NCBI GenBank assembly: GCA_900470195.1
Contig: UEIJ01000020.1
Location: forward strand, 1-64,000
Direction: 5' to 3'
Length of the DNA: 64,000 nt
Source of the DNA: Hyphomicrobiales bacterium
GTDB lineage: Bacteria > Pseudomonadota > Alphaproteobacteria > Rhizobiales > Rhizobiaceae
The notes below the pieces were generated by a model. It was not told where the DNA came from. It did no database searches and worked only from the letters and a program-made list of their open reading frames with translations. This document shows, one piece after another, positions 28,291-37,478 of this stretch. Position 1 is the stretch's first letter, and every line of letters starts with the position of its first letter. The position numbers were made by a program, and so were the translations under genes.

Positions 28291-29905
28291 CGCCGCCTCC
28301 AGTTCTGCCACCGCCTGACTTTCCGCCTCCCGGTTTCCCACCAGGCCTACCGCCTGGTTTGCCTCCCGGTCCGCCACTGCGTGGACCTGAGCGCGTATCG
28401 CGGTCAGAACCACCAAACCGGCCTTCACGTGGACCGCCCGGCTTCGATGGCTTGCGGCCTTCAAATCCGCCCTTGCCGCGCTCTCCTACGCGCCCTTCTG
28501 CATCGCGCAGTTCTGCACGTTCGCGCTTGCCAGGACGACGCTCCTTGCGTCCATCCTCACGCGGTTCGCGACGCTCCGGACGACCTTCTTCCGAACGCGC
28601 TCGCGGCGGCCGGGCATCCTTGTCGAAGCGACCGCCTTCCGGGCGTTTGGTATAGCGACGCTCCCCGGTTTCTTCACGTCTCTGCTCATCGTCGCCGGCC
28701 CGCCGCGGGCGCATTTGCAAATCGCCGCTAAACTTGGCCGACCGATGCGGAACCTGATGTTCGACGCGCGCCGTTTTTGCGGCCGCCTTTTCTCCCTTGG
28801 GCCGCGCACCCGGAGCCATCCAGACATTGGCGTTTCCACGGCGGCGAGGTTCAACCTTTTCAGCATCCTTTTTATCGTCGCGACCGCGACGCCGCTCGGG
28901 GCCGCTGGAAATCCACTCGCGTTCCCGCGGACCACGACGGCGTTCGCCTTCCTGCTCCGGCTGACCTTCGTCCATCTCGCGACGGATGCGTCCCTGCACG
29001 GCGGCATTGGAAAACTCATTCAGGACGGGCGCGTCAAAATCTGCACCCGCTTCCTCGATCAGCTTGTCGCCCAACTGGTCCCGGAGGATACGTCCCTTGA
29101 TTTCGCGCACCGCACCTTCTTCAAGATCGCCAAGCTGGAACGGGCCAAATGAAACACGGATAAGCCGTCCGACCGTTAGCCCAAGCGCGCCAAGAATGTT
29201 CTTCACTTCGCGGTTCTTGCCTTCGCGCAATCCGATGGAGATCCAGACATTTGCGCCCTGTACACGTTCAAGTTCGGCCTCAATGCTGCCGTAGAACACG
29301 CCATCAACCGCGATCCCATTCTTCAGCTCATCCAGCTGTTGCTGCGTCACCTTGCCGTGCGCGCGCACGCGATAACGGCGCAGCCAACCGGTGGATGGCA
29401 ACTCAAGAACCCGTGACAGTCCTCCGTCATTGGTGAGCAATAAAAGCCCTTCGGTATTGATATCGAGGCGGCCGACCGAAAGCACGCGCGGCATTTCGGC
29501 GGGCAGCGCCTCGAAAACCGTTGGCCGCCCTTCTGGATCACGGTTTGTCGTAACGAGACCCGCTGGCTTGTGATAAAGCCAGAGGCGAGTACGTTCGGCC
29601 TGCTTCAAAGGCTTGCCGTCAACAGTGATAATGTCCGTGCGCTTGACATTGACTGCCGGGCTTTCCAACACCTTGCCATTCACAGCAATTCGACCGGCTG
29701 CAATCATCGTCTCCGCTTCGCGACGGGAGGCTATGCCCGCGCGCGCCAAACGCTTGGCAATACGCTCGCTCGCTTCTTCCTGCACTTCGGCATTGCGCGG
29801 ACCGAATTTGCGCGGCTTGTCACGATCTGGCCGGCCGGGACGATCAGAGCGCCCTCCACGGTCATACGGACGTTTGCCGCCTTTGTTATCGTCATCTGTA
29901 GTCAT
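28271..29905 (-). CDS. rluB: RluB-type 23S rRNA pseudouridine synthase with long Arg/Gly-rich tail
   Basis: Isomerises a uridine in 23S rRNA (U2605 in E. coli). Of 544 residues, 1-40 are charged, about 46-100 form an S4 RNA-binding domain, and 110-285 the RsuA/RluB catalytic domain with GRLD and catalytic Asp148, then GLREGKNREVKNIL. From about residue 300 to the end the protein is low-complexity: Arg/Glu/Lys-rich, then Gly/Arg/Pro-rich with repeated GGKPGG and GGG runs ending GGGGADRRR. E. coli RluB has a far shorter tail. The tail resembles RGG-type disordered RNA-binding regions. ATG 29905 is chosen. rsmD starts within its 3' end. Confidence 0.9.
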   Translation of the reverse strand: MTTDDDNKGGKRPYDRGGRSDRPGRPDRDKPRKFGPRNAEVQEEASERIAKRLARAGIASRREAETMIAAGRIAVNGKVLESPAVNVKRTDIITVDGKPLKQAERTRLWLYHKPAGLVTTNRDPEGRPTVFEALPAEMPRVLSVGRLDINTEGLLLLTNDGGLSRVLELPSTGWLRRYRVRAHGKVTQQQLDELKNGIAVDGVFYGSIEAELERVQGANVWISIGLREGKNREVKNILGALGLTVGRLIRVSFGPFQLGDLEEGAVREIKGRILRDQLGDKLIEEAGADFDAPVLNEFSNAAVQGRIRREMDEGQPEQEGERRRGPREREWISSGPERRRGRDDKKDAEKVEPRRRGNANVWMAPGARPKGEKAAAKTARVEHQVPHRSAKFSGDLQMRPRRAGDDEQRREETGERRYTKRPEGGRFDKDARPPRARSEEGRPERREPREDGRKERRPGKRERAELRDAEGRVGERGKGGFEGRKPSKPGGPREGRFGGSDRDTRSGPRSGGPGGKPGGRPGGKPGGGKSGGGRTGGGGADRRR

Positions 29906-30095
29906 CTGGTATTGGCCTTTCAGCAGCGCTGCCGTGTCATCTTGCACCCTCAAGCACAGGTAAGAGACAGCCGGGAACAGGAACGCCGTATAAATCCGTT
30001 CGCAAACCGGTTTCGATTTCGAGAATTATGCAGTAACAAATCGCTCCATGGCTTGCGAGCGAAATTTCCGAAAGAACGCACGAAATGGAGCAGGC

Positions 30096-30569
30096 ATGAA
30101 CAAGGGGACCCAGGTCTCGAACTACAATGGAACCACCCCCATGGAGATCGCGCTGGAAGAAGCGCGGGCCGCAGGCGCACGTGGAGAGGTCCCCATTGGT
30201 GCAGTCGTCGTACACCAGAGCAAAATTATCGCGCGGGCAGGCAACCGCACACGCGAGTATAATGACGTAACCGCCCACGCCGAAATACTGGTCATCCGCG
30301 AGGCCGGAGAGACCCTGCAATCCGAGCGCCTTGTTGGATGCGACCTTTATGTTACGCTGGAGCCATGCGCGATGTGCGCAGCCGCCATTTCCTTCGCCCG
30401 TATTCGCCGCCTCTATTACGCGGCTTCCGATCCCAAAGGAGGGGGGGTGGAGCAAGGGCCGCGCTTTTACACGCAGCCCACCTGCCATCACGTACCCGAG
30501 ATTTATGCGGGGCTGTCCGAGGGAGATTCCCAGAAAATCCTGCGGGAATTCTTCCGCGACAAGCGCTAA
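30096..30569 (+). CDS. tadA: tRNA-specific adenosine-34 deaminase
   Basis: Converts adenosine to inosine at the wobble position of tRNA-Arg(ACG), essential in most bacteria. The 157-residue protein has the cytidine-deaminase fold with zinc ligands His61 (AHAE, Glu63 as proton shuttle), Cys91 and Cys94 (EPCAMC), plus the RLYYAASDPKGGGVE and FF(R)DKR end blocks of TadA. ATG 30096 follows GGAGCAGGC; an internal ATG at 30141 would shorten the N-terminus. It is divergent from rluB and its stop lies two bases from the convergent cytochrome b561 gene. Confidence 0.94.
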   Translation: MNKGTQVSNYNGTTPMEIALEEARAAGARGEVPIGAVVVHQSKIIARAGNRTREYNDVTAHAEILVIREAGETLQSERLVGCDLYVTLEPCAMCAAAISFARIRRLYYAASDPKGGGVEQGPRFYTQPTCHHVPEIYAGLSEGDSQKILREFFRDKR

Positions 30570-30571
30570 TT

Positions 30572-31135
30572 TCAGCTCAAGGCCTTACGTCCGGTCATAT
30601 AGCGCAATGTATCATCCCGCAGTGCGAAGTGGTGGAAGAGTGCCATCAGCACATGCCCGGCAACTGCCGCAAGCAACACCCATCCAAGCAAACCATGTAA
30701 TGCGTTGCCGGGAGCGGTCAGTGCGGCATTCTGCACGCCCGTTTGCTCAAAAATACGAACACCAAGAAACGAGAAGCCTCGCCCGCTGCCATATGTGCGC
30801 AACACAGCCACTGCCGGAACTGCAAACATCAGCCCGTAAATAACCAGATGTCCCAGCAGAGCCAACTTGCCAGCGTGACCATGCTTATGCGGACGCCGGC
30901 TGATATTCAACAATCCCCAGAGGCCACGCAGAAAAACAAGTATCAGAAGCGCAAAACCAAGTTGATGATGCGCAGACCAGAAAAAATTATATAGTTCCGT
31001 ATCCTTGGCAAAGACCCGAAGAAGGGCAGAAATAAACTGCCACAAAAACAAAATGGCCATCAGCCAATGAAAGACCCTACTGATCAGACCGTAACCGTTT
31101 CGATTATCCAAAAAAATATTCGTTTTGCTCATCAT
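30572..31135 (-). CDS. Cytochrome b561-family membrane protein
   Basis: A dihaem-type b cytochrome of the bacterial CybB/cytochrome b561 family, an inner-membrane electron carrier reported to pass electrons between quinol and, in some relatives, superoxide. The 187-residue protein has four membrane segments, with candidate haem histidines in SRVFHWLMAILF, SAHHQLGFALL, LHGLLGWVLL and GHVLMALFHHFAL. The start is ATG 31135 or the adjacent ATG 31132. A perfect FNR/FixK box lies 60 bp upstream, which predicts oxygen-responsive control. Its 3' end is 2 bp from tadA on the other strand. Confidence 0.87.
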   Translation of the reverse strand: MMSKTNIFLDNRNGYGLISRVFHWLMAILFLWQFISALLRVFAKDTELYNFFWSAHHQLGFALLILVFLRGLWGLLNISRRPHKHGHAGKLALLGHLVIYGLMFAVPAVAVLRTYGSGRGFSFLGVRIFEQTGVQNAALTAPGNALHGLLGWVLLAAVAGHVLMALFHHFALRDDTLRYMTGRKALS

Positions 31136-31188
31136 AGCACACCTTACTTCCAGAGCTTATAACGTGCGCATCTATTCAAAATATTTCT

Positions 31189-31202
31189 TTGATTGAAATC
31201 AA
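31189..31202 (-). promoter_or_regulatory. FNR/FixK-type box (TTGAT-N4-ATCAA) before cytochrome b561
   Basis: TTGAT (31189-31193), TGAA, ATCAA (31198-31202) is an exact match to the FNR/FixK/FnrN consensus, and the palindrome extends one base each side. Its centre is about 60 bp upstream of the ATG, suiting a class II activated promoter with a start near 31154. The surrounding sequence is A/T-rich. No regulator gene is in the window. Confidence 0.75.
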
Positions 31203-31276
31203 ATACACGTCATAATAGTAAAAATTACAAAAATTTAATACTTTGCGAAAGCACACAGACGGCCTCTCTACAAATA

Positions 31277-31316
31277 GAATAAGCCGCAGTAGACAACCCC
31301 CTACTGCGGCTTATTC
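31277..31316. terminator. Hairpin terminator after the lipoprotein gene
   Basis: A perfect 16-bp stem GAATAAGCCGCAGTAG/CTACTGCGGCTTATTC with an 8-nt loop lies 25 bp past the lipoprotein stop. It separates that gene from the cytochrome b561 promoter region. Confidence 0.8.
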
Positions 31317-31341
31317 ATCAAACAGAAGCCATCCCTAGGCA

Positions 31342-32016
31342 TCAGTTCCAGGGCAGATAATCACGCCAACCTTTGGACTTCCCGGCGGCCTTCTTGCGCT
31401 CACGTTCCTTCTGCGCCTCGTCCGTACCCAACTCGCCCACCGCGGCGGTAGATGCTGGCTGACGATAGGTAAGCGGCGGTTCGCTCAGATAGCGGCGTGT
31501 CGTGGAAGATCCCTGAACCTGCTGCTGGCGTGCGGCCTTATAAGCCGCGACCTTTGCCGGATCAAATGTCGGCGTGCGGGACTCATAGTCTTCACGGCGG
31601 CTATTGCCGCGTGGCAACGCGGTTTGAATATTGGACGCCACCGGCACATCCTGAACGACGGGAGATACGAAATTTGGGTCATCGCGGTTTGCGGTAATCT
31701 CGTCGCGAAGACGCTTGCGGCGCTGTTCCGGCGACTCCGGCCAATTTGGATCATTGGCGCTGGCAACACTTTGCTGCGGTGCGGGCAACTGGCCCTTTTC
31801 ACCCGGAGCCGGACGGACCAAATCGGGACGCGGTTTATAGTCAATCCGCTCTTTCTTGTTCTTACCCTGTCCGAAGCTCGCCATGTTCGACATATCGTCG
31901 AGAAGCTGCGCCCCCGCCGTTTTGTCGGTTCCGTAGGTTGGCGAAGAAACGCAGCCAGATAGCGAAACTCCCGCTATCGCTGTCATAAGCACCAGAACTC
32001 GTCCTTCAATCTTCAT
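31342..32016 (-). CDS. Predicted outer-membrane or envelope lipoprotein, function unknown
   Basis: A 224-residue protein not recognised beyond being a conserved-looking lipoprotein. The N-terminus MKIEGRVLVLMTAIAGVSLSGC is a type II signal with lipobox LSGC and lipidated Cys22; Val at +2 does not suggest inner-membrane retention. The mature part is hydrophilic, Pro/Arg/Gln-rich and probably disordered: it has QRRKRLRDEI, repeated Ala/Lys/Gln stretches and a conserved-looking WRDYLPWN end. ATG 32016 is chosen although the frame is open much farther upstream, because only it gives a signal peptide. It lies after ileS, where many proteobacteria have lspA; no lspA is present here. Confidence 0.75.
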   Translation of the reverse strand: MKIEGRVLVLMTAIAGVSLSGCVSSPTYGTDKTAGAQLLDDMSNMASFGQGKNKKERIDYKPRPDLVRPAPGEKGQLPAPQQSVASANDPNWPESPEQRRKRLRDEITANRDDPNFVSPVVQDVPVASNIQTALPRGNSRREDYESRTPTFDPAKVAAYKAARQQQVQGSSTTRRYLSEPPLTYRQPASTAAVGELGTDEAQKERERKKAAGKSKGWRDYLPWN

Positions 32017-32269
32017 TAGCGCCACTTCTTTTACGCTTGCCGACTTTATCTTCACCAAGATTTGCTTAGGCAAGCCTTGACCGAAGAAACCGGCAACTCC
32101 AAGGCAGATCTTGAAATTATCCGAGGAATGCCTTGTACATGAGTGCAACTCATGCGGCAATCCGATGTTAACCGCTATTTCACCATGTCCGAAGCGGTGT
32201 TTGCAACCCGTTTCCTTCCCCGAGGGTCTCGGCATATGAAACGCTGAGAGCGAGTTCTTTAGCGTTCTC

Positions 32270-35182
32270 TTAAACTTCAAGCTTACCCAGAGCCTGGAGC
32301 TCCCTAAGCGCAGCAGCGTCTCGCGCCGACACTTCTGGATACTCGGAATCCGAGCCAACATCCGTCGTATAACGCCAGGAGCGGGCACATTTTTCGCCTT
32401 CGGCGCGCGTTGGCACGACGGCTACGCCCTTCACGTCGCCAAGCGTGAAAGCGCCTTCCGGTGCGGCTGCATCGCTGAACGAGATGCCACTGGTGATGCA
32501 GATTTCCGCAAAATCGAGACCGTCGAGCGAATCGCTCAGGCTCTTGTCGGAGATATGGACTACCGGCGAAGCTTCCAGCGACGAACCGATGCGCTTGTCG
32601 GCGCGTTCCAGTTCGAGCGCGCCGGTCACGACGCGGCGAACCGCGCGCACCTTGCGCCATTTTTCAGCCAGCACATCATCGCGCCATTCGGCTGGCGTCG
32701 GGCGGAACTGTTCGGCATGGACCGAAACCGACTGTGGATAACGGTCGAGCCATGCTTCTTCCATGGTGAAAGGCAGCATGGGTGCCAGCCAGGTCGTCAG
32801 GCGGTCGAAGATTTCGCGCACGGTCTGCAACGCGGCCTTGCGGCGAACGCTCGACGGCGCATCGCAGTAAAGCGCGTCCTTGCGGATATCGAAATAGAAG
32901 GCCGAAAGCTCGACATTCATGAAATCGATCAGCGAACGGGCGATGCGCTTGAAGTCGAATGCGTCATAGCCGGAGCGTACAACTTCATCCAATTCCGTCA
33001 GACGGTGCAGCATCAGGCGCTCAAGTTCCGGCAGATCGGCATAAGCGACGTTTTCGCCTTCATCATGCGCCAGCGTGCCCAGCATCCAGCGGATGGTGTT
33101 GCGCAACTTGCGATAGGCGTCGATATTAGTCTGGATGATGCTCTTGCCGAGACGCTGATCTTCCCAATAATCGGTCGTCATGACCCAGAGACGCAGGATA
33201 TCCGCGCCGGATTCCTTGATGACGTCCTGCGGCGTTACCGTATTGCCGAGCGACTTCGACATTTTCTTGCCGTGCTCGTCCATGGTGAAACCATGGGTCA
33301 CGACGGCATTATATGGCGCGCGACCGCGTGTGCCGCAGCTTTCGAGAAGCGACGAGTGGAACCAGCCGCGATGCTGATCCGAGCCTTCGAGATAGACGTC
33401 TGCCGGCCACTTCATGTCCGGACGGTCTTCCAGCGTGAAGGTGTGGGTCGAACCGGAATCGAACCACACGTCCAGAATGTCGCGCACCTGCGCCCATGGC
33501 TCATTAGCGCGATTGCCGAGGAAACGCTCGCGCGCGCCTTCTGCAAACCATGCATCGGCACCTTCGGCTTCAAAAGCATCAAGAACGCGCTTGTTGACCG
33601 CATCGTCCTGAAGGATATTGCCTTCCTCATCCACGAAAACGCAGATCGGCACGCCCCAGGCGCGCTGGCGCGAAAGCACCCAGTCCGGGCGGCCTTCGAT
33701 CATCGAGCGCAGGCGCGTCTGACCGGCGGTCGGGACGAAACGCGTATCATCGATGGCCTTCAACGCGCGCGAGCGCAGCGTGGTGCCGTCGCCGAGGTTC
33801 TTGTCCATATAGACGAACCATTGCGGCGTGTTGCGGAAGATGACTTGCTTCTTGGAACGCCAGGAATGCGGATAGGAGTGCTTCAGGCGACCGCGTGCGA
33901 AGAGCTTGTCACGGGCGATGAGCTGATCCATCACCGACTTGTTGGCGTCGCCCTTCTTGCCGTTGTCGTCGATCACGCGTGCGGGCCCGCCTTCGCGATC
34001 CGGACCGAAGCCCGGCGCATCCTTGGTATAGAAGCCTGCATCGTCAACCGGGAACGGAATGTTCGGATCAATGCCGCGCGCTTCCAGTTCACGAACATTA
34101 TTCATCCAGGCTTCAAAGTCTTCGCGGCCATGGCTCGGCGCGGTGTGGACGAAGCCCGTGCCCGCATCGCCGGTCACATGATCGCCGTCGAGCATCGGCA
34201 CTGCGAACTCATAACCGCCGCCGAAGCCTTTCAGCGGGTGATCGAGAACGATCTTGCCAAGCTCGTCTGCCGAAATACCGCGCAGGCGCTTGAACTGAAG
34301 CTTTGCCTTGGCAAAGCTTTCTTCGGCCAGCTTGTCTGCGAAAATGAGCTTCTCTCCCGGACGCGGGCCAAAATCGTTCTCGGCTTCCGTGACCTCATAA
34401 AGCCCGTATTCGATACGCGACGAATAAGAAACAGCGCGGTTGCCGGGGATGGTCCACGGCGTAGTCGTCCAGATCACCACATCGCTGCCGGTGAGATCGT
34501 GCTGGCCAGCGACCGGGAACTTGACCCAGATCATATCCGACTCGACGTCGTGATATTCCACTTCGGCCTCGGCGAGCGCGGTGCGCTCGACGACCGACCA
34601 CATCACCGGCTTGGAGCCACGATAAAGCTGACCGGAAGCCGCGAACTTGAGAAGTTCACCGGCGATACGCGATTCAGCATGAAAGTTCATCGTCGTATAG
34701 GGGTTTTCGAAATCGCCGAGGATCGCGAGGCGCTTGAACTCCTCGGTCTGGACCTTGATCCAGCTGGCAGCGAATTCACGGCATTCCCTGCGGAATTCGT
34801 TGATCGGCACTTCATCCTTGTTCTTGCCTTCGGCGCGATATTTTTCCTCGATCTTCCATTCGATCGGCAGGCCGTGGCAATCCCAGCCCGGAACATAGTT
34901 CGAGTTGTATCCGCGCATCTGGAACGAGCGGGTGATGACATCCTTGAGAATCTTGTTCAGCGCATGACCGATATGGATATTGCCATTGGCGTAAGGTGGG
35001 CCATCGTGCAGGACATAAAGCGGGCGATCCTTGGCCTGCTCGCGCAGTTTCTTGTAAAGGTTCATCCCCTCCCAGCGCTCGACGAACAGCGGTTCGCGCT
35101 GCGGCAGGCCCGCGCGCATCGGGAATTCGGTCTGCGGCAGATAAAGGGTTTTGGAATAATCGATTTTGGTCGTCTCGGTCAT
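32270..35182 (-). CDS. ileS: Isoleucyl-tRNA synthetase
   Basis: Charges tRNA-Ile with isoleucine and edits misactivated valine. The 970-residue class I enzyme has HIGH at about 70-73 ([13 protein letters not shown]), the CP1 editing domain with [21 protein letters not shown] at about 640 ([11 protein letters not shown]) and an anticodon-binding domain. The C-terminal zinc finger of the E. coli type is degenerate: [15 protein letters not shown] keeps one Cys and the other ligands are missing, a pattern seen in alphaproteobacterial IleS. ATG 35182 starts [12 protein letters not shown]. It is transcribed toward the lipoprotein gene, 253 bp away. Confidence 0.97.
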   Translation of the reverse strand: MTETTKIDYSKTLYLPQTEFPMRAGLPQREPLFVERWEGMNLYKKLREQAKDRPLYVLHDGPPYANGNIHIGHALNKILKDVITRSFQMRGYNSNYVPGWDCHGLPIEWKIEEKYRAEGKNKDEVPINEFRRECREFAASWIKVQTEEFKRLAILGDFENPYTTMNFHAESRIAGELLKFAASGQLYRGSKPVMWSVVERTALAEAEVEYHDVESDMIWVKFPVAGQHDLTGSDVVIWTTTPWTIPGNRAVSYSSRIEYGLYEVTEAENDFGPRPGEKLIFADKLAEESFAKAKLQFKRLRGISADELGKIVLDHPLKGFGGGYEFAVPMLDGDHVTGDAGTGFVHTAPSHGREDFEAWMNNVRELEARGIDPNIPFPVDDAGFYTKDAPGFGPDREGGPARVIDDNGKKGDANKSVMDQLIARDKLFARGRLKHSYPHSWRSKKQVIFRNTPQWFVYMDKNLGDGTTLRSRALKAIDDTRFVPTAGQTRLRSMIEGRPDWVLSRQRAWGVPICVFVDEEGNILQDDAVNKRVLDAFEAEGADAWFAEGARERFLGNRANEPWAQVRDILDVWFDSGSTHTFTLEDRPDMKWPADVYLEGSDQHRGWFHSSLLESCGTRGRAPYNAVVTHGFTMDEHGKKMSKSLGNTVTPQDVIKESGADILRLWVMTTDYWEDQRLGKSIIQTNIDAYRKLRNTIRWMLGTLAHDEGENVAYADLPELERLMLHRLTELDEVVRSGYDAFDFKRIARSLIDFMNVELSAFYFDIRKDALYCDAPSSVRRKAALQTVREIFDRLTTWLAPMLPFTMEEAWLDRYPQSVSVHAEQFRPTPAEWRDDVLAEKWRKVRAVRRVVTGALELERADKRIGSSLEASPVVHISDKSLSDSLDGLDFAEICITSGISFSDAAAPEGAFTLGDVKGVAVVPTRAEGEKCARSWRYTTDVGSDSEYPEVSARDAAALRELQALGKLEV

Positions 35183-35423
35183 GAGGGTATTCGCCTGTGA
35201 AGCCGCGGCCAAAGGTGGCGGGCATGTGGATCAAAGAAAACAGGGGACTGTAGAACACAGCCGGTCGCTCCCGGACCTCCGCGCCGGATATTGCCTGGCA
35301 AAGCAGCCGTTCAGGCAAAGCGGGAGGCCGGGCCAATAATTCGTATGGCCGTCATGATAAGCCGAAAATCCGTCATCATGGCCACGCTTTTAGCAATGAG
35401 CTTCGCAGGAATAAAGAGGCTAG

Positions 35424-35460
35424 AGGGGCAAAGACGCAATAAAACTGCATCGCTGCCCCT
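35424..35460. other. Long hairpin in the 306-bp gap between ileS and the MipA gene
   Basis: AGGGGCA (35424-35430) pairs with TGCCCCT (35454-35460), and an inner GACGCA/TGCATC pairing extends it. There is no T run, so it may be a weak or Rho-assisted terminator for the gene ending at 35489, or part of the ileS leader. The rest of 35183-35488 shows no convincing ORF or T-box. Confidence 0.4.
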
Positions 35461-35488
35461 GCAAATGTTTACACGGATGCTGTTAGGG

Positions 35489-36334
35489 TCAGTCCAGCGA
35501 GAAATCGAAACGATAGGTCGCCGACACACCGACCATGAACTGATCTCGCGAGCCGCGTGCCTTGACTATGCTTGAATCCTTTGCGGGTCCCTGCAGTCGG
35601 CTATATTCACCAAACAGGCTGGTGTCGATCTTGTCGGTTGCCTTCCAGGTGATCGCGCCGCCGACGCCAGCGGACTTGAAGCCCCCACCAGGGTTATATT
35701 CTGAGAGACCCGACGCCGCTGCCTCCTCAGCATCAACGCCGAAATAGGTCTTGAAGTAATCCTTGGACGCGAAAGTCGCACGCGGACCACCAGATACGCG
35801 AACGGTTGGCGTAACGTCGTAGAAGGCATCGGCCGCAACATCTGCCACGACGCCTTTATGTGCACGGATGCCGTGCCGCACTTCGCCGCGCACACGCAGC
35901 CAGTCGGTAGGATAAACGTCAACAAACGCGCCCGCCTCACCGCCAAACTTCGTGTCCTTCAGGCCATGAATATCGTCATTGCGCTCGAAGAGAAGCTTGC
36001 CAGCAAGCCCCACGCGGAAGCGGTCATTGTCAATCAAGGCGAAGGATACGTTGTCATTTCGCGATGAGAAACGTGTCGCCTCTCCCTGTCGACCCAGCGA
36101 GATCAATGGCTGAGCGGAAAAGCGATATTTGTTGGAACCTTCAAATTTGGGAGCAACGAGACCGGCTGCACCGACCTTGAGATACCAGTCGCCAGACCAA
36201 AAATGCTTGCGGACCGGCTGCGTGGTTTCTGCCGCATAAACATCTGCCTGCTGTACGTCTGCTGAAAAAGCAAACGGGCTGCTCATTAGAAATGCGGCAC
36301 CTGCAACAAGCGCCAGAGGAACAATACGTGCCAC
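35489..36334 (-). CDS. MipA/OmpV-family outer-membrane protein
   Basis: A predicted outer-membrane beta-barrel of the MltA-interacting MipA/OmpV family. The 281-residue protein has a signal peptide (ARIVPLALVAGAAFLMSSPFAFSA), then alternating amphipathic strands (WYLKVGAAGLVAPKFEGS, FRVGLAGKLLFER, VRGEVRHGIRAHKG) and ends in FDFSLD, with a near-terminal aromatic as barrel proteins have. GTG 36334 gives the clean signal peptide and is preceded by GGAG at 6 nt; ATG 36376 is open upstream. An A/T-rich promoter-like stretch lies at 36365-36420. Role in murein synthesis is a family suggestion only. Confidence 0.85.
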   Translation of the reverse strand: MARIVPLALVAGAAFLMSSPFAFSADVQQADVYAAETTQPVRKHFWSGDWYLKVGAAGLVAPKFEGSNKYRFSAQPLISLGRQGEATRFSSRNDNVSFALIDNDRFRVGLAGKLLFERNDDIHGLKDTKFGGEAGAFVDVYPTDWLRVRGEVRHGIRAHKGVVADVAADAFYDVTPTVRVSGGPRATFASKDYFKTYFGVDAEEAAASGLSEYNPGGGFKSAGVGGAITWKATDKIDTSLFGEYSRLQGPAKDSSIVKARGSRDQFMVGVSATYRFDFSLD

Positions 36335-36448
36335 ATTAAACTCCAACAAAAAGCACCCCATATAGTGTTGAGGCATTTATCACTTTTGGTCGAGAATAAG
36401 TAAAATTTGATTTAAATTTTAAGTGGAAAACGTAACCACGATTTCGCT

Positions 36449-37438
36449 TCACGCGAAGGAAAGCAAGCGATCCAGTTCAGAAAGCGGCTTAGCTCCGGCA
36501 AGTAGAGCTCGCGCCTCGGCATCGTCGCGCTTCATCTGTTCGATAAGCGGATCAAGGCCATCGAACTTGATCTCGCCACGCAGGAACCCGAAGAATGATA
36601 CACAGGCGGTCTCGCCATAAAGGTCGCCTGAAAAATCGAAAAGAAAGGTTTCAAGAAGCGGAGAGCCATCGCTGTCGACGGTTGGACGGCGACCGAAACT
36701 TGCAACCCCGTCGTGCAGCTCGCCATTCGCGCGCCTGAACCTGACAGCATAGATTCCGTGCTTCAGCCCAGCCTGTGCGTCAATTTGCATATTGGCTGTA
36801 GGAAAGCCGAGCGTTCGCCCAAGCTTCTTGCCGTGAATGACTTCGCCGCACACCATATAGCGATAACCAAGAAGCCCCGCCGCTTGAACGACATCGCCTT
36901 CGCAAAGCAGATTTCTTATCCGGGTCGACGAGACAAGACTATCGCCTTCATCTGTAAAGGCATCGACAAGCGTGACCGTGAACCCGGCAGTCCCTCCAGC
37001 CTTTTGAAGAAACTCTGGTGTCCCGCGTCGTCCTTTGCCGAAGTGGAAATCATAACCGGTGACCACACAGCTTGCGTGTAATCTTTCGACCAGAATGTGC
37101 TCGACGAAATCTTCCGCCGAGCGGGACGAAAATTCAACGGTGAAGGGCTGCTCCACGACCGCATCAAATCCCATGAGACGCAGAATTTCAGCCTTTTTCG
37201 CCGCTGGAGTCAAACGATCAATCGGTGCGTCCGGCTTGAAAAAGCTGCGCGGGTGCGGTTCGAAAGTCAGAACAACTGCCGGCAACCCGTGTTTTTCGGC
37301 GATCTCCAATGCGCGTTGGAGAACGGCCTGATGACCGCGATGGACACCATCGAAATTGCCGATTGCCACCACGCAATTGTGAAGGTGCTCCGGCAAGGAA
37401 TCCGTTCCAGAAAGGCGCTGAAAGCTGGATTTGGTCAT
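36449..37438 (-). CDS. ribF: Bifunctional riboflavin kinase/FAD synthetase
   Basis: Makes FMN from riboflavin and then FAD from FMN. The 329-residue protein has the N-terminal nucleotidyltransferase domain (GNFDGVHRGHQAVLQ, FEPHPRSFF, SSTRIRNLL) and the C-terminal flavokinase domain (GRTLGFPTANM, FGRRPTV, ETFLFDFSGDLYG). Length and order of domains are those of the usual prokaryotic enzyme. ATG 37438 begins MTKSSFQRL. It follows a HAD-family phosphatase gene by 40 bp on the same strand, so the two are probably co-transcribed. Confidence 0.96.
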   Translation of the reverse strand: MTKSSFQRLSGTDSLPEHLHNCVVAIGNFDGVHRGHQAVLQRALEIAEKHGLPAVVLTFEPHPRSFFKPDAPIDRLTPAAKKAEILRLMGFDAVVEQPFTVEFSSRSAEDFVEHILVERLHASCVVTGYDFHFGKGRRGTPEFLQKAGGTAGFTVTLVDAFTDEGDSLVSSTRIRNLLCEGDVVQAAGLLGYRYMVCGEVIHGKKLGRTLGFPTANMQIDAQAGLKHGIYAVRFRRANGELHDGVASFGRRPTVDSDGSPLLETFLFDFSGDLYGETACVSFFGFLRGEIKFDGLDPLIEQMKRDDAEARALLAGAKPLSELDRLLSFA

Positions 37439-37478
37439 TTGATCTGGTCTTTGATTGATCGTGATGAGCTGCCCGCAC

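Noticed and set aside
27727-28464. N-terminal extension of RsmD to 28464
   Set aside because: The added residues are out-of-frame reading of the rluB tail; GTG 28290 has a proper ribosome site and gives the family length.
28254-28655. Pro/Arg-rich frames opposite the rluB tail
   Set aside because: Mirror images of the Gly/Arg repeat tail; low complexity only.
33430-33475. tRNA-like GGTCGAACC...AATCGAACC string
   Set aside because: Lies inside ileS coding for FDSGSTHTF; no cloverleaf can be built around it.
32555-35200. 881-codon open frame opposite ileS
   Set aside because: Antisense shadow of a biased essential gene; no domain recognised.
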